Assembly (NCBI GenBank): GCA_030267565.1
Contig: BRXU01000021.1
Location: 607,501-671,500 of the forward strand
From: Pleodorina starrii
Taxonomy: Eukaryota; Chlorophyta; Chlorophyceae; Chlamydomonadales; Volvocaceae
Direction of reading: 5' to 3'
DNA: 64,000 nt
Each line of letters opens with the position of its first letter. Positions within the stretch are counted from its first letter, which is position 1. This document shows, piece after piece, positions 55,657 through 64,000 of the stretch. The translations under genes and the position numbers were made by a program. Below the pieces are notes generated by a model. The model did no database searches. It saw only the letters and a list, made by a program, of their open reading frames with translations, and was not told the DNA's origin.

Positions 55657-57235
55657 AGGCACCCGCCGGGGGCGCCCAGGCAGCACAGCAGGTCTCCCCA
55701 TCCGGGTCAGCCATCAGCGCCCAGCCCAGCCAGGCAGCAGCTCAGCTGACAGGGCAGCCGGGGCCGTCGTGAGCGGGGTGTTGGGAGTGGGGGATCTCGG
55801 TGTCTGAGGTCCTTAGGGTGCGAGGGGCCTCGAGGGTGGGGGGAGTGCGGTGCGGGTTGCCTAGGGAGGGGGGTACGGTGCGGGGCTTGCTGTGGGTGGG
55901 GCCGGAGGGGGTCTTGGGGGTCGGGGGAGCTTAGGAGCAGGGTTGGTGTGGTGCCGGCTGCCGCGGGAGGCAGGTGCGGTTCGGAGGCTGCTGTCTTGCG
56001 GGGTCGCCCCCTGTGTGGGGTCTGTGGGTGTTTTGTCGCTGGCGCTCTCGTGCCTTGGTCTCTGACCCGGCGGTGCTGCCCCTGCGGCCTGGAGAGGGGG
56101 GTTCTTGGGAGTGGGGTGCGTGTGGCGCCGGGGGGTCTGGGGAGGGTTTCGGGGGGGGACTGGGGAGGGGCGGGGGGGCTTCGGTGCAGGGTTGGTATGG
56201 TGCAGGCCGCCGTGGGAGGCAGGTGCGGTTCGGGGGTCGCCCCCAGGGTGGGGTCTGCGGGTGTCTTGTCGCCGGCGCGCTTGTGCCCTGGCTTCCAGCC
56301 AGGCAGTGTTGCCCCTGCTGCGCCCGTGGGGGTTCTTGGGAGCCGGGGGGACGTGGGAGTGAGGTTCCTGCGGTGCGGGGTGTCTTGGGAGGGAGGTGTG
56401 TCTTCGGGCCTGCTGTCTTGCGGGGACGCCCCCAGGGTGGGGTCGGTTGTTGTTTGTCTCCGGTGCGCTTGTGTGGCACCGTCCCTGCGGCTTTTGTGGC
56501 TCTGGGAGGCGGTTTCGGTGGTGCGGGGTTCTCTTCGGGCGTGCTGTGGGTTTTCTGTTTTCTCTGGTGCTCCCCGGTGGGGGGGGGCTCGTTTTGCCCT
56601 GGTTCGCTGCGGCGGTTGCCCGGTTTTGTTTGTTGTTCCTGTTGCTGTCGCCCAGGGTGTAGGGTTCGCCCCTTGGCTGTTGAGGTTGTGCAGGTTGTGG
56701 TTGTGTTGTCGCTGTGGTCGCTGTTGGGGCCTTTGCCCATCCCTGGGGCTTGTCTCCGGTGACGGGCCCTGTTGTTGGTCCGTGGTGCTGGCCCGGGTGT
56801 TGGGCCGTGGTTTTGGCCCTGGTGTTGGGCCGTGGTGTTGGCTCTGGTTTTGGGCCCTGGTGTTGGGCCCTGGTGTTGGGCTGTGGGGTTGGCCCTGGTG
56901 TTGGGCCGTGGTGTTGGCCCTGGTGTTGGGCCCTGGGGTTTGGCCCTGGTGTTGGGCCCTGGTGTTGGTTTCGGTTCCCTCCTCGGTGTCTTGGAGGTAG
57001 GGGTGGCCGTGTGTGCCGCCCGTGCAGCAGTGGCTCCTGGCCCCTTGCTGCCCCCGTCCCTGTCCCTGTCCTGTCTGCGAGTTTAGGCGTTGCTTGGCTT
57101 TTTCTCTCTCCTTGGCTCCTTGCGGTGGTTTTTTGGGCTTCTTGCCAGGCTGTTGCGGCTTGCCGGTCTTGCTCGGCTTGCCCGTTGGGCTTCGCTTTCC
57201 CAGTCCTTGTAACGTCCCTTGCAGAAAAAAAAAAA
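55657..57235 (+). mobile_element. LINE-A ORF2 end and 3' UTR, second tandem copy
   Basis: 115 bp of ORF2 end (stop 55771), full 3' UTR and A11 (57225-57235), with a variant terminus CCCTTGCAG. Together with 54068-55656 it forms two head-to-tail 3' ends, each with its own poly(A), joined without any novel junction. Confidence 0.82.
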
Positions 57236-57498
57236 CACAGCCCGGCATGCAGCCTGGGTGCGACGGCATGACCACATGAGCGTGGGCGGGGGCAGGCATT
57301 AGCAGGTCCTTTCCCTCGGTTCAGGATTAGGTGTGGCACTGGTTGGCGGACTCAGGTGGGGAAGGGAGGGTGTGTGGGGGAAGTGCGGCAGCGGTGCACT
57401 CCGGGATGGCCAATTCTAATCAACAAAGCCACACTGCCGCTGCCGTGCCAACACAGTCACTGTTGTCGGAGCAGCACTTAACCGTGCCTAGTTTCAGG
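57236..57498. other. Unique spacer, nothing recognised
   Basis: Low-copy sequence between a LINE-A poly(A) and a SINE-B fragment. No open frame of note, no RNA gene and no terminal repeats seen. It is one of the few stretches suitable as a unique anchor for mapping this region. Confidence 0.5.
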
Positions 57499-57727
57499 AC
57501 CTGCACCCCACAGAAGCAGGCAATGGTTCATTGGCTGGCAACAGGGAAACCTTGCAATTCCCCCCGGGATCCCGGGATCGAAACCAGTCAGTGACCATTA
57601 CCCGGGGTGTGATGAGAAAGGAGGGTGCCCACCCCTGTCCCGTCCGGAGGTTTACAAGACTCATCATACAGTCATCAGCACCGTCCAGCTGGCCCCGTGG
57701 AGTCGCCCAGAAGCCTGGCACGCTAGC
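57499..57727 (+). mobile_element. SINE-B fragment, both ends missing
   Basis: Internal SINE-B from ACCTGCACCCCACAGAAG to GCACGCTAGCT, without tRNA-like head, 3' end or poly(A). It joins LINE-A ORF1 at 57728, so the junction arose by deletion or recombination and not by simple insertion. Confidence 0.75.
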
Positions 57728-58690
57728 TCTCCCCAGGCCGGCAGCACCGGGCGGTGGTGGCGACAACCGGACGCCTTCACCCGCCACCACCAGCCCCTCG
57801 ACCCCACCTCGGCCAGGGGCGGGCCCACGCTGACCCAGCCACCGCCCCAGGCTCCACCCACAGGCACGGCTGGCCACCACGGCCCCGGGGGGGACGGGGG
57901 GCCCGAGCTGCCCCCCCAGCTGACGCCCAGCCCCGGCTGGGCAGCTCACGGCCCGCCACCCCAGCTGGCCGCCCACAGCCCCACAGCGCAGGCCGCCAGC
58001 CCTCCACACCAGCCCCCGCCGGGCCCCAGCACTGCCCCGGGCCTGGGACTGCCGACCGCGGAGCTCGACGTGCTGCGGGCCGCTAGCTTGATCACAGCCA
58101 CGCCCAGCCAGTGGGTCCCCCCCGCAGACACCCTTGCGGCTGGGTACCACGACCAGTTCGTGGACTACTTCGCGGCATGCCCCCACCCCGCCTGCTCGTC
58201 CATCGCCTTCCAGGCGGTTCTGCGAAAGCTCTTCATCCGCCACCACCCCCGACTGGAGTCTCCGGAGCTCGTCGATCCCCGCCCCGTCGTGGTCGCCTTC
58301 TGCCGCCGGGCACTGCACCAGCTGGACCTGTCGCCCCCAGCGCCCCTCGGCGCAATGGAACTGGACGCCCTCCTCCTGCGCGAGAACCACAGCTATCTGT
58401 CCCCACGGTGCCCGCATGTGCAGCCCGAGGTGCTGGCAGCGGCCCAATCCGCCCTGGAGCCCGCCCTCCAAGCTCAGACCGGCAATCGCAGCTCTGCCGG
58501 CGCATTTCTGAAGGTCTACCACGACCATCTGCGCTCCCTGGCCCCATTCCTGCCGGGCCTGCACCCCACCCCCGGGCACGTGCGCTCCTTCATTGTCGCT
58601 GCTCTGGGCCAACTGCAGCAGGCCCGAACCCAAATCGCCCGCCACGACGGCCGCCCCTCCCGACGGGCGGCGCGTGGCGCGCAGCCATGA
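57728..58690 (+). pseudogene. LINE-A ORF1, C-terminal part
   Basis: Open frame continuous with ORF1 of 15250 onward: Pro/Ala-rich tract, then a globular C terminus unique to this copy (AAGYHDQFVDYFAACPHPAC, LRKLFIRHHP, ELDALLLRENHSYLSPRC) ending RRAARGAQP. I do not recognise the fold; His/Cys-rich patches (CPHPAC, RCPH) could bind metal, but that is a guess. The stop TGA (58688-58690) overlaps the ORF2 ATG. By joining the two copies, full ORF1 is about 835 codons. The N-terminal part is missing here. Confidence 0.75.
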
Positions 58691-61600
58691 GGACCGACGG
58701 GACCGCGCCCACCTTCAAGCTCCTGACCGTAAACGTCAATGGGCTTGGGCGGGCGCGAGCCTCCAGGCTGCTCTGCTACCAGCAGCAGGTCGCAGGCAAC
58801 CCGGATGTCACCTTCGTACAGGAGGCGAAACTGGGCAGCAAAGCAGCACTGCAGTCAGTTTTACAACGAGGCAGCGGCCCGGGGGCCCCCTGGCGGGGCA
58901 AATGGGGTTACAGCCCGGGGACGGACCTCAGCTGTGGGGCAGCCATCCTGGCGCGGCCAGGGATCAGCCTGCCGGGCTGTGTGCAGCACCCGTACACCTC
59001 GGACACTGCCGGCCGTGTCTGCTGCTGGGACTGGGATGTCCTCCACCTTCGCCTACGCCTCCTATGCATCTACGCCCCGTCGGTGGCCGCCAGCCGCCCA
59101 GAGTTCTTCCAAAGCCTGCAGCCATACCTCGAGACAGACCGCCACATTCTGCTTGGAGGGGACCTTAACTGCGTCCTGCATGCGGGTGACGAGGCCCAAC
59201 CGTCTGCCCATCGGGCCGGCGGGAGGCCTGCACTGCAGGCCCTGGTCCACGGGGCCAATCTGGTCGACCCCTGGCTGTCTTCCGGCGTGGGGGGGGGCTT
59301 CACTCACCCGGCATCACCAACTCGACCGCCGGTGGCACGCCTGGACCGCTGGCTCATTAGCCAACCTCTGCAGCAGTACGTGACAGCTGTTCGGGTGGTG
59401 CCAGGCGCCCCGGGGGATCATCATGGGGTGCTCTTGGAGCTGGCGCTGCCAGGGCTCCCCACCCTCGGCTGCAGCAGCTGGGCGTTCCCCACGTACCTGC
59501 TGTACCACCCCAGCCTGCTGCCCCGCCTGCAGTCGGCAGTGGAGCTGGCAATCCAGGCCGTCCAGCAGCAAGACGCCGCTGCTGACCCACGTGAGGTGTG
59601 GGAATGTCTGAAAGGTCGCCTCCGCAGTGCAGCCGATCACCTCCACAGACAGCACCTGACGGACCAGGCCGCCAGCCTGAGGGCGGCCAAACACGCTGCG
59701 TGTGCAGCCCTGGCAGCCATGCAGCATGCTATGCCCGGGCCCGACGCCGGCGCCTTGGCAGCACAGGCCTGCAGCCAGCTCACCACGGCAGTCAAACAGG
59801 CCGCCATCCGCCGCACAGCAGCGCTGGACGCCGCGTACACGCAGCATGGCGACAAGGGCACCGGCTGGTTCCACCAGCTCGGACGCGAGGTGCGCACCCG
59901 GGAGCCAGTCACCCACCTCTCAGTCCCGGGTCAGCCCCTCCCGGTTCCGCTCAGTGACCCGGGTGCGGCCGCCGCTATCACAGCCGCGGCCCACGCCATG
60001 TACAGCAGTGACAGCCCCACGGGTCTGTTCCGGGTGGAGCAGGTGGACCTGACAGCCCAAGACCAGCTCCTGCAGCACCTCCGCCGCCGGCTCCCCCAGC
60101 CCCTCAGGGAAGCTGCCGACGCAGCCCCAGCCGCCGGCGAGCTGCAGCTGGACGAACTTGCGGCTGCTCTGTCGTCCTGTCTGAATGGCACCGCCCCTGG
60201 CTCGGACGGCCTGCCTTATGAGGTGTACCGGGTGCTGTGGCCGCTGCTGGGCCCGCTGCTGCTCGCCGCCGCCAACGCAGCCTTCACCCAGGGATCCGTG
60301 GAGACCGGGGCCGCAGCTGCCGACTCCCTGCCGCTCAGCTGGCGCGAAGGGGTCATCACTCTCATCTACAAAGGCAAAGGCCTGCCCCGGCCCAGCCTGA
60401 GCAGCTACCGGCCCATCACCCTGCTCCAATGCGACTACAAGCTTGTCTGCAAGGCCGTCAGCAATCGCCTACAGCCGGCACTGGACTACCTGATAGACCC
60501 GCTGCAGACTGCCTTCGTCAGCGGCCGGGACATCCGCGACAACACCCTTTACCACCTGGCCCTGGCGGAGTGGGTGCGGCACTCGCAGCAACCGGCAGCC
60601 CTCATCATACTCGACATCGAGAAGGCCTACGACCGGGTCCATCGCCCCTGGCTCTACCGGGTGGCCGAGGCCATGGGCTTCGGTCAGCACACACAGCGCT
60701 GGCTGCGCCTGCTCACGTCAGATGGCTCCTGCCGGGTGGTGGTCAATGGGCACCAGTCAGCACCTTTCCCGGTCCGCAGCGAGGCGCCCCCGGCCCAACG
60801 CGCCTCCTCATGGCCAGTGGAATACCAGCTGCTGGGGCTTTGGGACTCGGTCCAGTGCTACCCCCTCAGCCACGGCCACGGCACGCTGCCCCTCATCCAC
60901 TACACAGTGAGTGAGGTGCGCCACTGCCTCACCGCCCGCGGCCACAGCTGGGGCCGGGACCAGGACACGGAGCCCCTCATGCCCGCGGCGTGGCCCGAGC
61001 AGCCGCACAGCCAGCTACAGCAACAGGAGGCCCGCTGGCACCAACACTGGCTGGCTCAGCAAGCGCCCAGCCGCAGCCGGTGGTTTGCCATGAACCCCAC
61101 GCCCAGCCCCGGCTGGATGCGGCCCCGCTCCTCCCCCCCATCACTGCCCTCGGCCGCTGCAAGCCCGGTCAGCCAGCCTAGCAGCCGCCATGCGGCACCG
61201 CACCAGCAGGACCCCGGTGCTGCCGCCGGACCGTCGGCACCCGCCGGGCCGGCCCCGGAGGCAGACCCGGCAGCTGATGGCCCGGCTGGCATGTCTCCCC
61301 TCGACCGCCGGCGGGCCTGGCAGCGGCTGTGGGACTGCCCCGCAAGCAACCGGGCCAAGGCGCTCGCCTGGCGGCTGCACCATGGAAGGCTCCCGTGCGG
61401 GGTGTACCTGGCCTCCAAAGGTCAGCCGCAGCGTGCCCACTGCTCTGCTCCTAGCTGCTCGGTGGACGGCAACCTGCATGTCGCCAGCCTGACCCACGTC
61501 TTCTTGGAGTGCGGGGCTTACACCGCAGCTCGGGTTTGGCTGGCAGAGCTGTGGGCAACAGTCTCCGGGGCCGCGGACTTGCCTTTCAGACAGCCGGCTG

Positions 61601-61852
61601 TGCTGCTGGGAGACTGGCCGGGAGGGTGGCCGGCCTACCCCACCAGCCCTGGGCTGCAGCTGCTGTGGGCAGCCCTTCGAGCCACTTGGCTGTGGGCGGT
61701 CTGGGGCCACTACCACAGGGCGGAGCCTGATGACCATCCGTCGGCCACGGTGGTGGGCTGCGTCATTGGGGAGCTGCAGCGTCTCATGAGGGCACATTTC
61801 AGCATGGCGGCGCTCTCCGAGGACACTCTGGCGGGGCTGCCCCGGGGCCACA
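57728..61852 (+). mobile_element. LINE-A with endonuclease, truncated at both ends
   Basis: Starts in ORF1 (equivalent to 16792), contains the only ORF1-ORF2 boundary and endonuclease domain in the window, and has an in-frame internal deletion at 60777. It is cut before the ORF2 stop by the 5' end of the next LINE-A at 61853. Confidence 0.85.
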
Positions 61853-61890
61853 GCACAGCACAGCACAGCACAGCACAGCATAGCTTATAG
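58687..61890 (+). pseudogene. LINE-A ORF2: APE endonuclease, RT N-half, zinc C terminus; RT core deleted
   Basis: 1,067-codon frame from ATG at 58687, which overlaps the ORF1 stop as ATGA. Residues 1 to about 250 are an APE/EEP endonuclease: TVNVNGLG, QEAK (Glu46), GGDLNC (about 157), DRWLIS (about 220) and GDHHG (about 242), with all the expected catalytic positions. A linker leads to the RT: LIYKGKG (about 560), SYRPITLL, GRDIRDN and DIEKAYDRVH (about 643). At residue 697 (APFPVR) an in-frame deletion removes the rest of the RT, including the HADDTV box, and jumps to SEAPPAQRAS. The zinc motif HCSAPSC..THVFLEC follows. The frame ends in STAQHSTAQHSL from the junction with the next element. 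The motifs fit the L1/Zepp group. Nicking might survive; reverse transcription cannot. Confidence 0.85.
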
Positions 61891-61929
61891 CTTATAGCTT
61901 ATAGCTTATAGCTTATAGCTTATAGCTTA
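61853..61929 (+). repeat. AGCAC stutter and heptamer array at a LINE-A 5' end
   Basis: ORF2 reads GGGGCCAC and then changes to about six AGCAC pentamers (61853-61880), a transitional AGCAT, and about seven AGCTTAT heptamers (61882-61929) before the LINE-A 5' end. The target itself has CACAGCACAGC, so the pentamers look templated by target sequence. Confidence 0.85.
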
Positions 61930-62907
61930 AGCTACTCCAACACCTCGTCGACATTTGTTTGCTGGCAATGCCTCACTCAGCACCTGCAACTTCAACAACA
62001 GGCTGCGCGCTTCCCGCTTTCCTTTAGGTCATTTTGCTTCTTTTCGTTTGGTTGCTTCAGCGGCGCGACCCGCGGCAGCGGCGGTTTTCTCTCTTGTCGC
62101 CGCAGCCGCCATCGGACCGGCGACTCCAGGACTCGGCGCTCCAATCAGGGCGCACAGCACGCCTACTCTCTTTGTTCTTCTCCTTCTTCTTTTCGTGGAA
62201 CTGGGCGTGCGGATTGCGCGTCTTCTCGGAGTGCGCCCTCGGCGAGCGCAGCAATCATCCTCGTGCTTCCAGCCTGACGCGGCGCCAAGCCGGCGCTGCG
62301 AAAGCTTGCAGCTAAGCCTCTTTTTAGCGACGTTTTCTCGGGCGTCTTGCGCGGTTGGCCTTCCGGTCGCTCGTGGTGGACGACATCGTGGAGCTGTGGT
62401 GCTGGACGACTTCCGTGGAGCCCGCGCTTGGAGCCTAGCGGCCTGTGGAGTTTCCTTTGACATCTTCAGGCCTGGCGGTCGGTTTCTGGCAGGGCCAGGG
62501 GTTGGTTTCTTCCGTGCGGGGTTGGTTTCTTCCGTTGGTGGGTGTCTTGGCTGCCCGGCGAGGGGTTCTTCCTCTGCCTGCTTTGGGTGGCTTGTCCTCG
62601 GTGGGGTGAGGCTTGCTCTTGTTGTGTAGGTGGGTGCTGCTTCGTGCCTGGGGTGCCCTGTGGGTGCAGGGGTGGGCTCCGGGGTGCAGGTGGGGTGCTT
62701 TGCCTGTGCGGTGTGCCCTTGCTGCCCTGTCCAGCTCAGCTGCTCTGCAGCTCAGTACAGACCGACCAGACGGCCTCAGGCGCTCGAGGAGCTCCCGCAG
62801 AGCCAGGGTGCAGGCAGGGAGGAGTGCAAGTCCCCCGCCTGCTCTCCTGGGACGGGCCCCTAGCAGCAGAGTTGGGGGCTCTACAGCAGCAGCTTCAGCA
62901 GCAGAAC

Positions 62908-62942
<35 letters not shown>

Positions 62943-64000
62943 GCAACACCAGCAACAGCAGTATCAACATCAGCACGCCGCCGCAGCAGCAACAGCCAGT
63001 TCAGCATCAGCAACAGCATCAGCAACAGCCCGCCCTCATGTTTGTTGGCCCATGGCCTCGCAGACTGCCGGTGGCAGCTTTGCACGCCGCCCCCCAGGGT
63101 CCCCCACGCTGTGCGGTCTCCACCGGTCAGCTCCCCCGGTCCGCTCGGTATGCGGCCTCCCTCACGGCCAGCCTGCCAGCTTCAGTCCGGGCTCGCAAGC
63201 AGGCCCCGGGGGGCGCCACCACCTCATGGGAGATCGCCCCCGCCCAGCAGCTGCCAGCCTGGCGTGCTGAGGTCCAGCGGGAGCTTCCAGGGACTGCCCT
63301 GTCCTCTGAGCTGCACACCGGCGACCGCCGGGTGGCCCCCAAGCTGATGTTAGGGGCCGCCGCCCCCCGGGAGGCGGCCGATGAAGCGGTGTGGGAAGCG
63401 TGGTGCAATGCAGCCGTCCAGGCCGCCATGAACGCCAGCCCAGGCACTTTCGTCAGCATCAACCTCCTCGGCCAAGGGCGCCACCGGGGGGTGGTGCTGA
63501 ACCCAGCACCCGGCCTGCGAGCAGAGAACGCGGCGGGGGCCTTCCTCCGACGGTCCTCGTTACCAGTCGCTTTCCAGGGGACGACCATCGAAGTCGCGGT
63601 GCAGCCGTACTACAACCTGGCCCGACCGCACAGCCACAAGCTCCTCATCAAAGGGCTCCCCGGCACTTATGCCCTCGAAGGGGTCACTGGGGCCTTGCTT
63701 AGCTGTGCAGGCCTGGCAGCTACCCCCTCCCAAGGGCAGGACCTGGTTGTGGGGGAAGTCCTGGGCGACGGCATGACCCGCTCCGGTACGCCAGGCGCCC
63801 TGCCTGATGCATCCCACCTGGTCGCCTTCGTGGCCGCTCCGCCGTCGGACCCCAACCTCCTCTCCCTCCCTCGGTCGTTCTTGATCGACCAGCTCACTGT
63901 CCGCATCTCCGTGTTCGACATGAGGGACGCGCCAGTGACCGACTCACCAGCAGCTCCCGCGGCCGAACCACCACCAGCGCCCGCCGCAGGGCCCCCACCA
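61929..64000 (+). mobile_element. LINE-A with complete 5' end, continues beyond window
   Basis: Aligns to 14141 onward at a constant offset of 47,788 without indels over 2 kb and with scattered substitutions. Leader 61929-63037, CAG-rich tract 62883-63028, ORF1 from 63038. This copy may be full length, but its 3' part is outside the window. Confidence 0.88.
63038..64000 (+). CDS. LINE-A ORF1, N-terminal part (open at window end)
   Basis: ATG at 63038 (MFVGPWPRRL), 321 codons open to the end of the window. Same layout as 15250 onward: basic N terminus, EVQRELPGTALSSELHTGDRR, the SINLLGQGRHRG and LIKGLPGTYALEG segments, then DMRDAPVTDSPAAP and the start of the Pro/Ala-rich tract. Presumed RNA-binding role by analogy with other LINE ORF1 proteins; no diagnostic domain is visible. 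With the 5' end complete and the frame open, this is the best candidate in the window for part of an active element. Confidence 0.75.
   Translation, partial: MFVGPWPRRLPVAALHAAPQGPPRCAVSTGQLPRSARYAASLTASLPASVRARKQAPGGATTSWEIAPAQQLPAWRAEVQRELPGTALSSELHTGDRRVAPKLMLGAAAPREAADEAVWEAWCNAAVQAAMNASPGTFVSINLLGQGRHRGVVLNPAPGLRAENAAGAFLRRSSLPVAFQGTTIEVAVQPYYNLARPHSHKLLIKGLPGTYALEGVTGALLSCAGLAATPSQGQDLVVGEVLGDGMTRSGTPGALPDASHLVAFVAAPPSDPNLLSLPRSFLIDQLTVRISVFDMRDAPVTDSPAAPAAEPPPAPAAGPPP

Noticed and set aside
58687..61890. An intact, autonomous LINE ORF2
   Set aside because: The RT core with the catalytic box is deleted and the C terminus is replaced by junction sequence.
1..64000. LTR retrotransposons, DNA transposons or a bacterial operon
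   Set aside because: No long terminal repeats, integrase, transposase, terminal inverted repeats, Shine-Dalgarno-spaced gene series or rRNA were seen.

Overview
This window is a eukaryotic, very GC-rich block made almost entirely of nested retrotransposons. No ordinary host gene was found. The best fit is a green alga. The main repeat is an L1/Zepp-like LINE, called LINE-A here: APE-type endonuclease, reverse transcriptase, C-terminal zinc-binding domain and poly(A) tail. It inserts repeatedly into itself. One short array of TTTTAGGG, the Chlamydomonas-type telomere repeat, points to the Chlamydomonadales. Zepp-like LINE clusters mark putative centromeres in Coccomyxa and Chlamydomonas relatives, so a centromeric or pericentromeric cluster is the likeliest setting. 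That placement is inference.

Layout. 1-2527: three LINE-A pieces. 2528-4374: GC-rich flank. 4375-13187: a minus-strand LINE-A broken by a SINE and by a dense nest of plus and minus LINE-A tails (8011-11904). 13188-13853: flank ending in a GC minisatellite. 13854-19336: a LINE-A with both ends intact but an internal deletion that fuses ORF1 to the end of ORF2; its 5' end carries about 40 copies of a heptamer. 19337-20464: a second copy of the 2528-4374 flank. 20456-31041: a plus LINE-A interrupted by a tRNA-derived SINE, a nested minus LINE-A and several SINE-B copies. 22072 to about 47053: three head-to-tail copies of one unit (about 7.3 kb once later insertions are removed), each with private insertions. 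One private insertion (42151-42593) is AT-richer, with telomere repeats and a fragment resembling an OTU protease. 47054-57235: more LINE-A copies in both orientations. 57236-57498: unique spacer. 57728-61852: a LINE-A with the only endonuclease domain seen, its ORF2 shortened by an in-frame deletion. 61853-64000: the 5' end of another LINE-A, again headed by heptamers.

How the parts work. Intact LINE-A can be pieced together conceptually as roughly 9.9 kb: a 5' UTR of about 1.1 kb, ORF1 of about 835 codons, ORF2 of about 1,615 codons overlapping ORF1 by ATGA, and a 1.45 kb 3' UTR with a 15-bp minisatellite. No single copy here is complete. SINE-B (about 400 bp, poly(A) tail, degenerate Ser/Leu-tRNA-like head) is probably moved by a LINE protein. 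Its 3' end differs from LINE-A's, so LINE-A could help only by recognising poly(A). SINE-T (tRNA head, CT-repeat tail) occurs once.

The most unusual theme is what happens at 5' ends. Heptamer arrays, short stutter duplications and snap-back hairpins recur where cDNA synthesis ended. Duplicated empty sites inside the window let several of these insertions be defined to the base.
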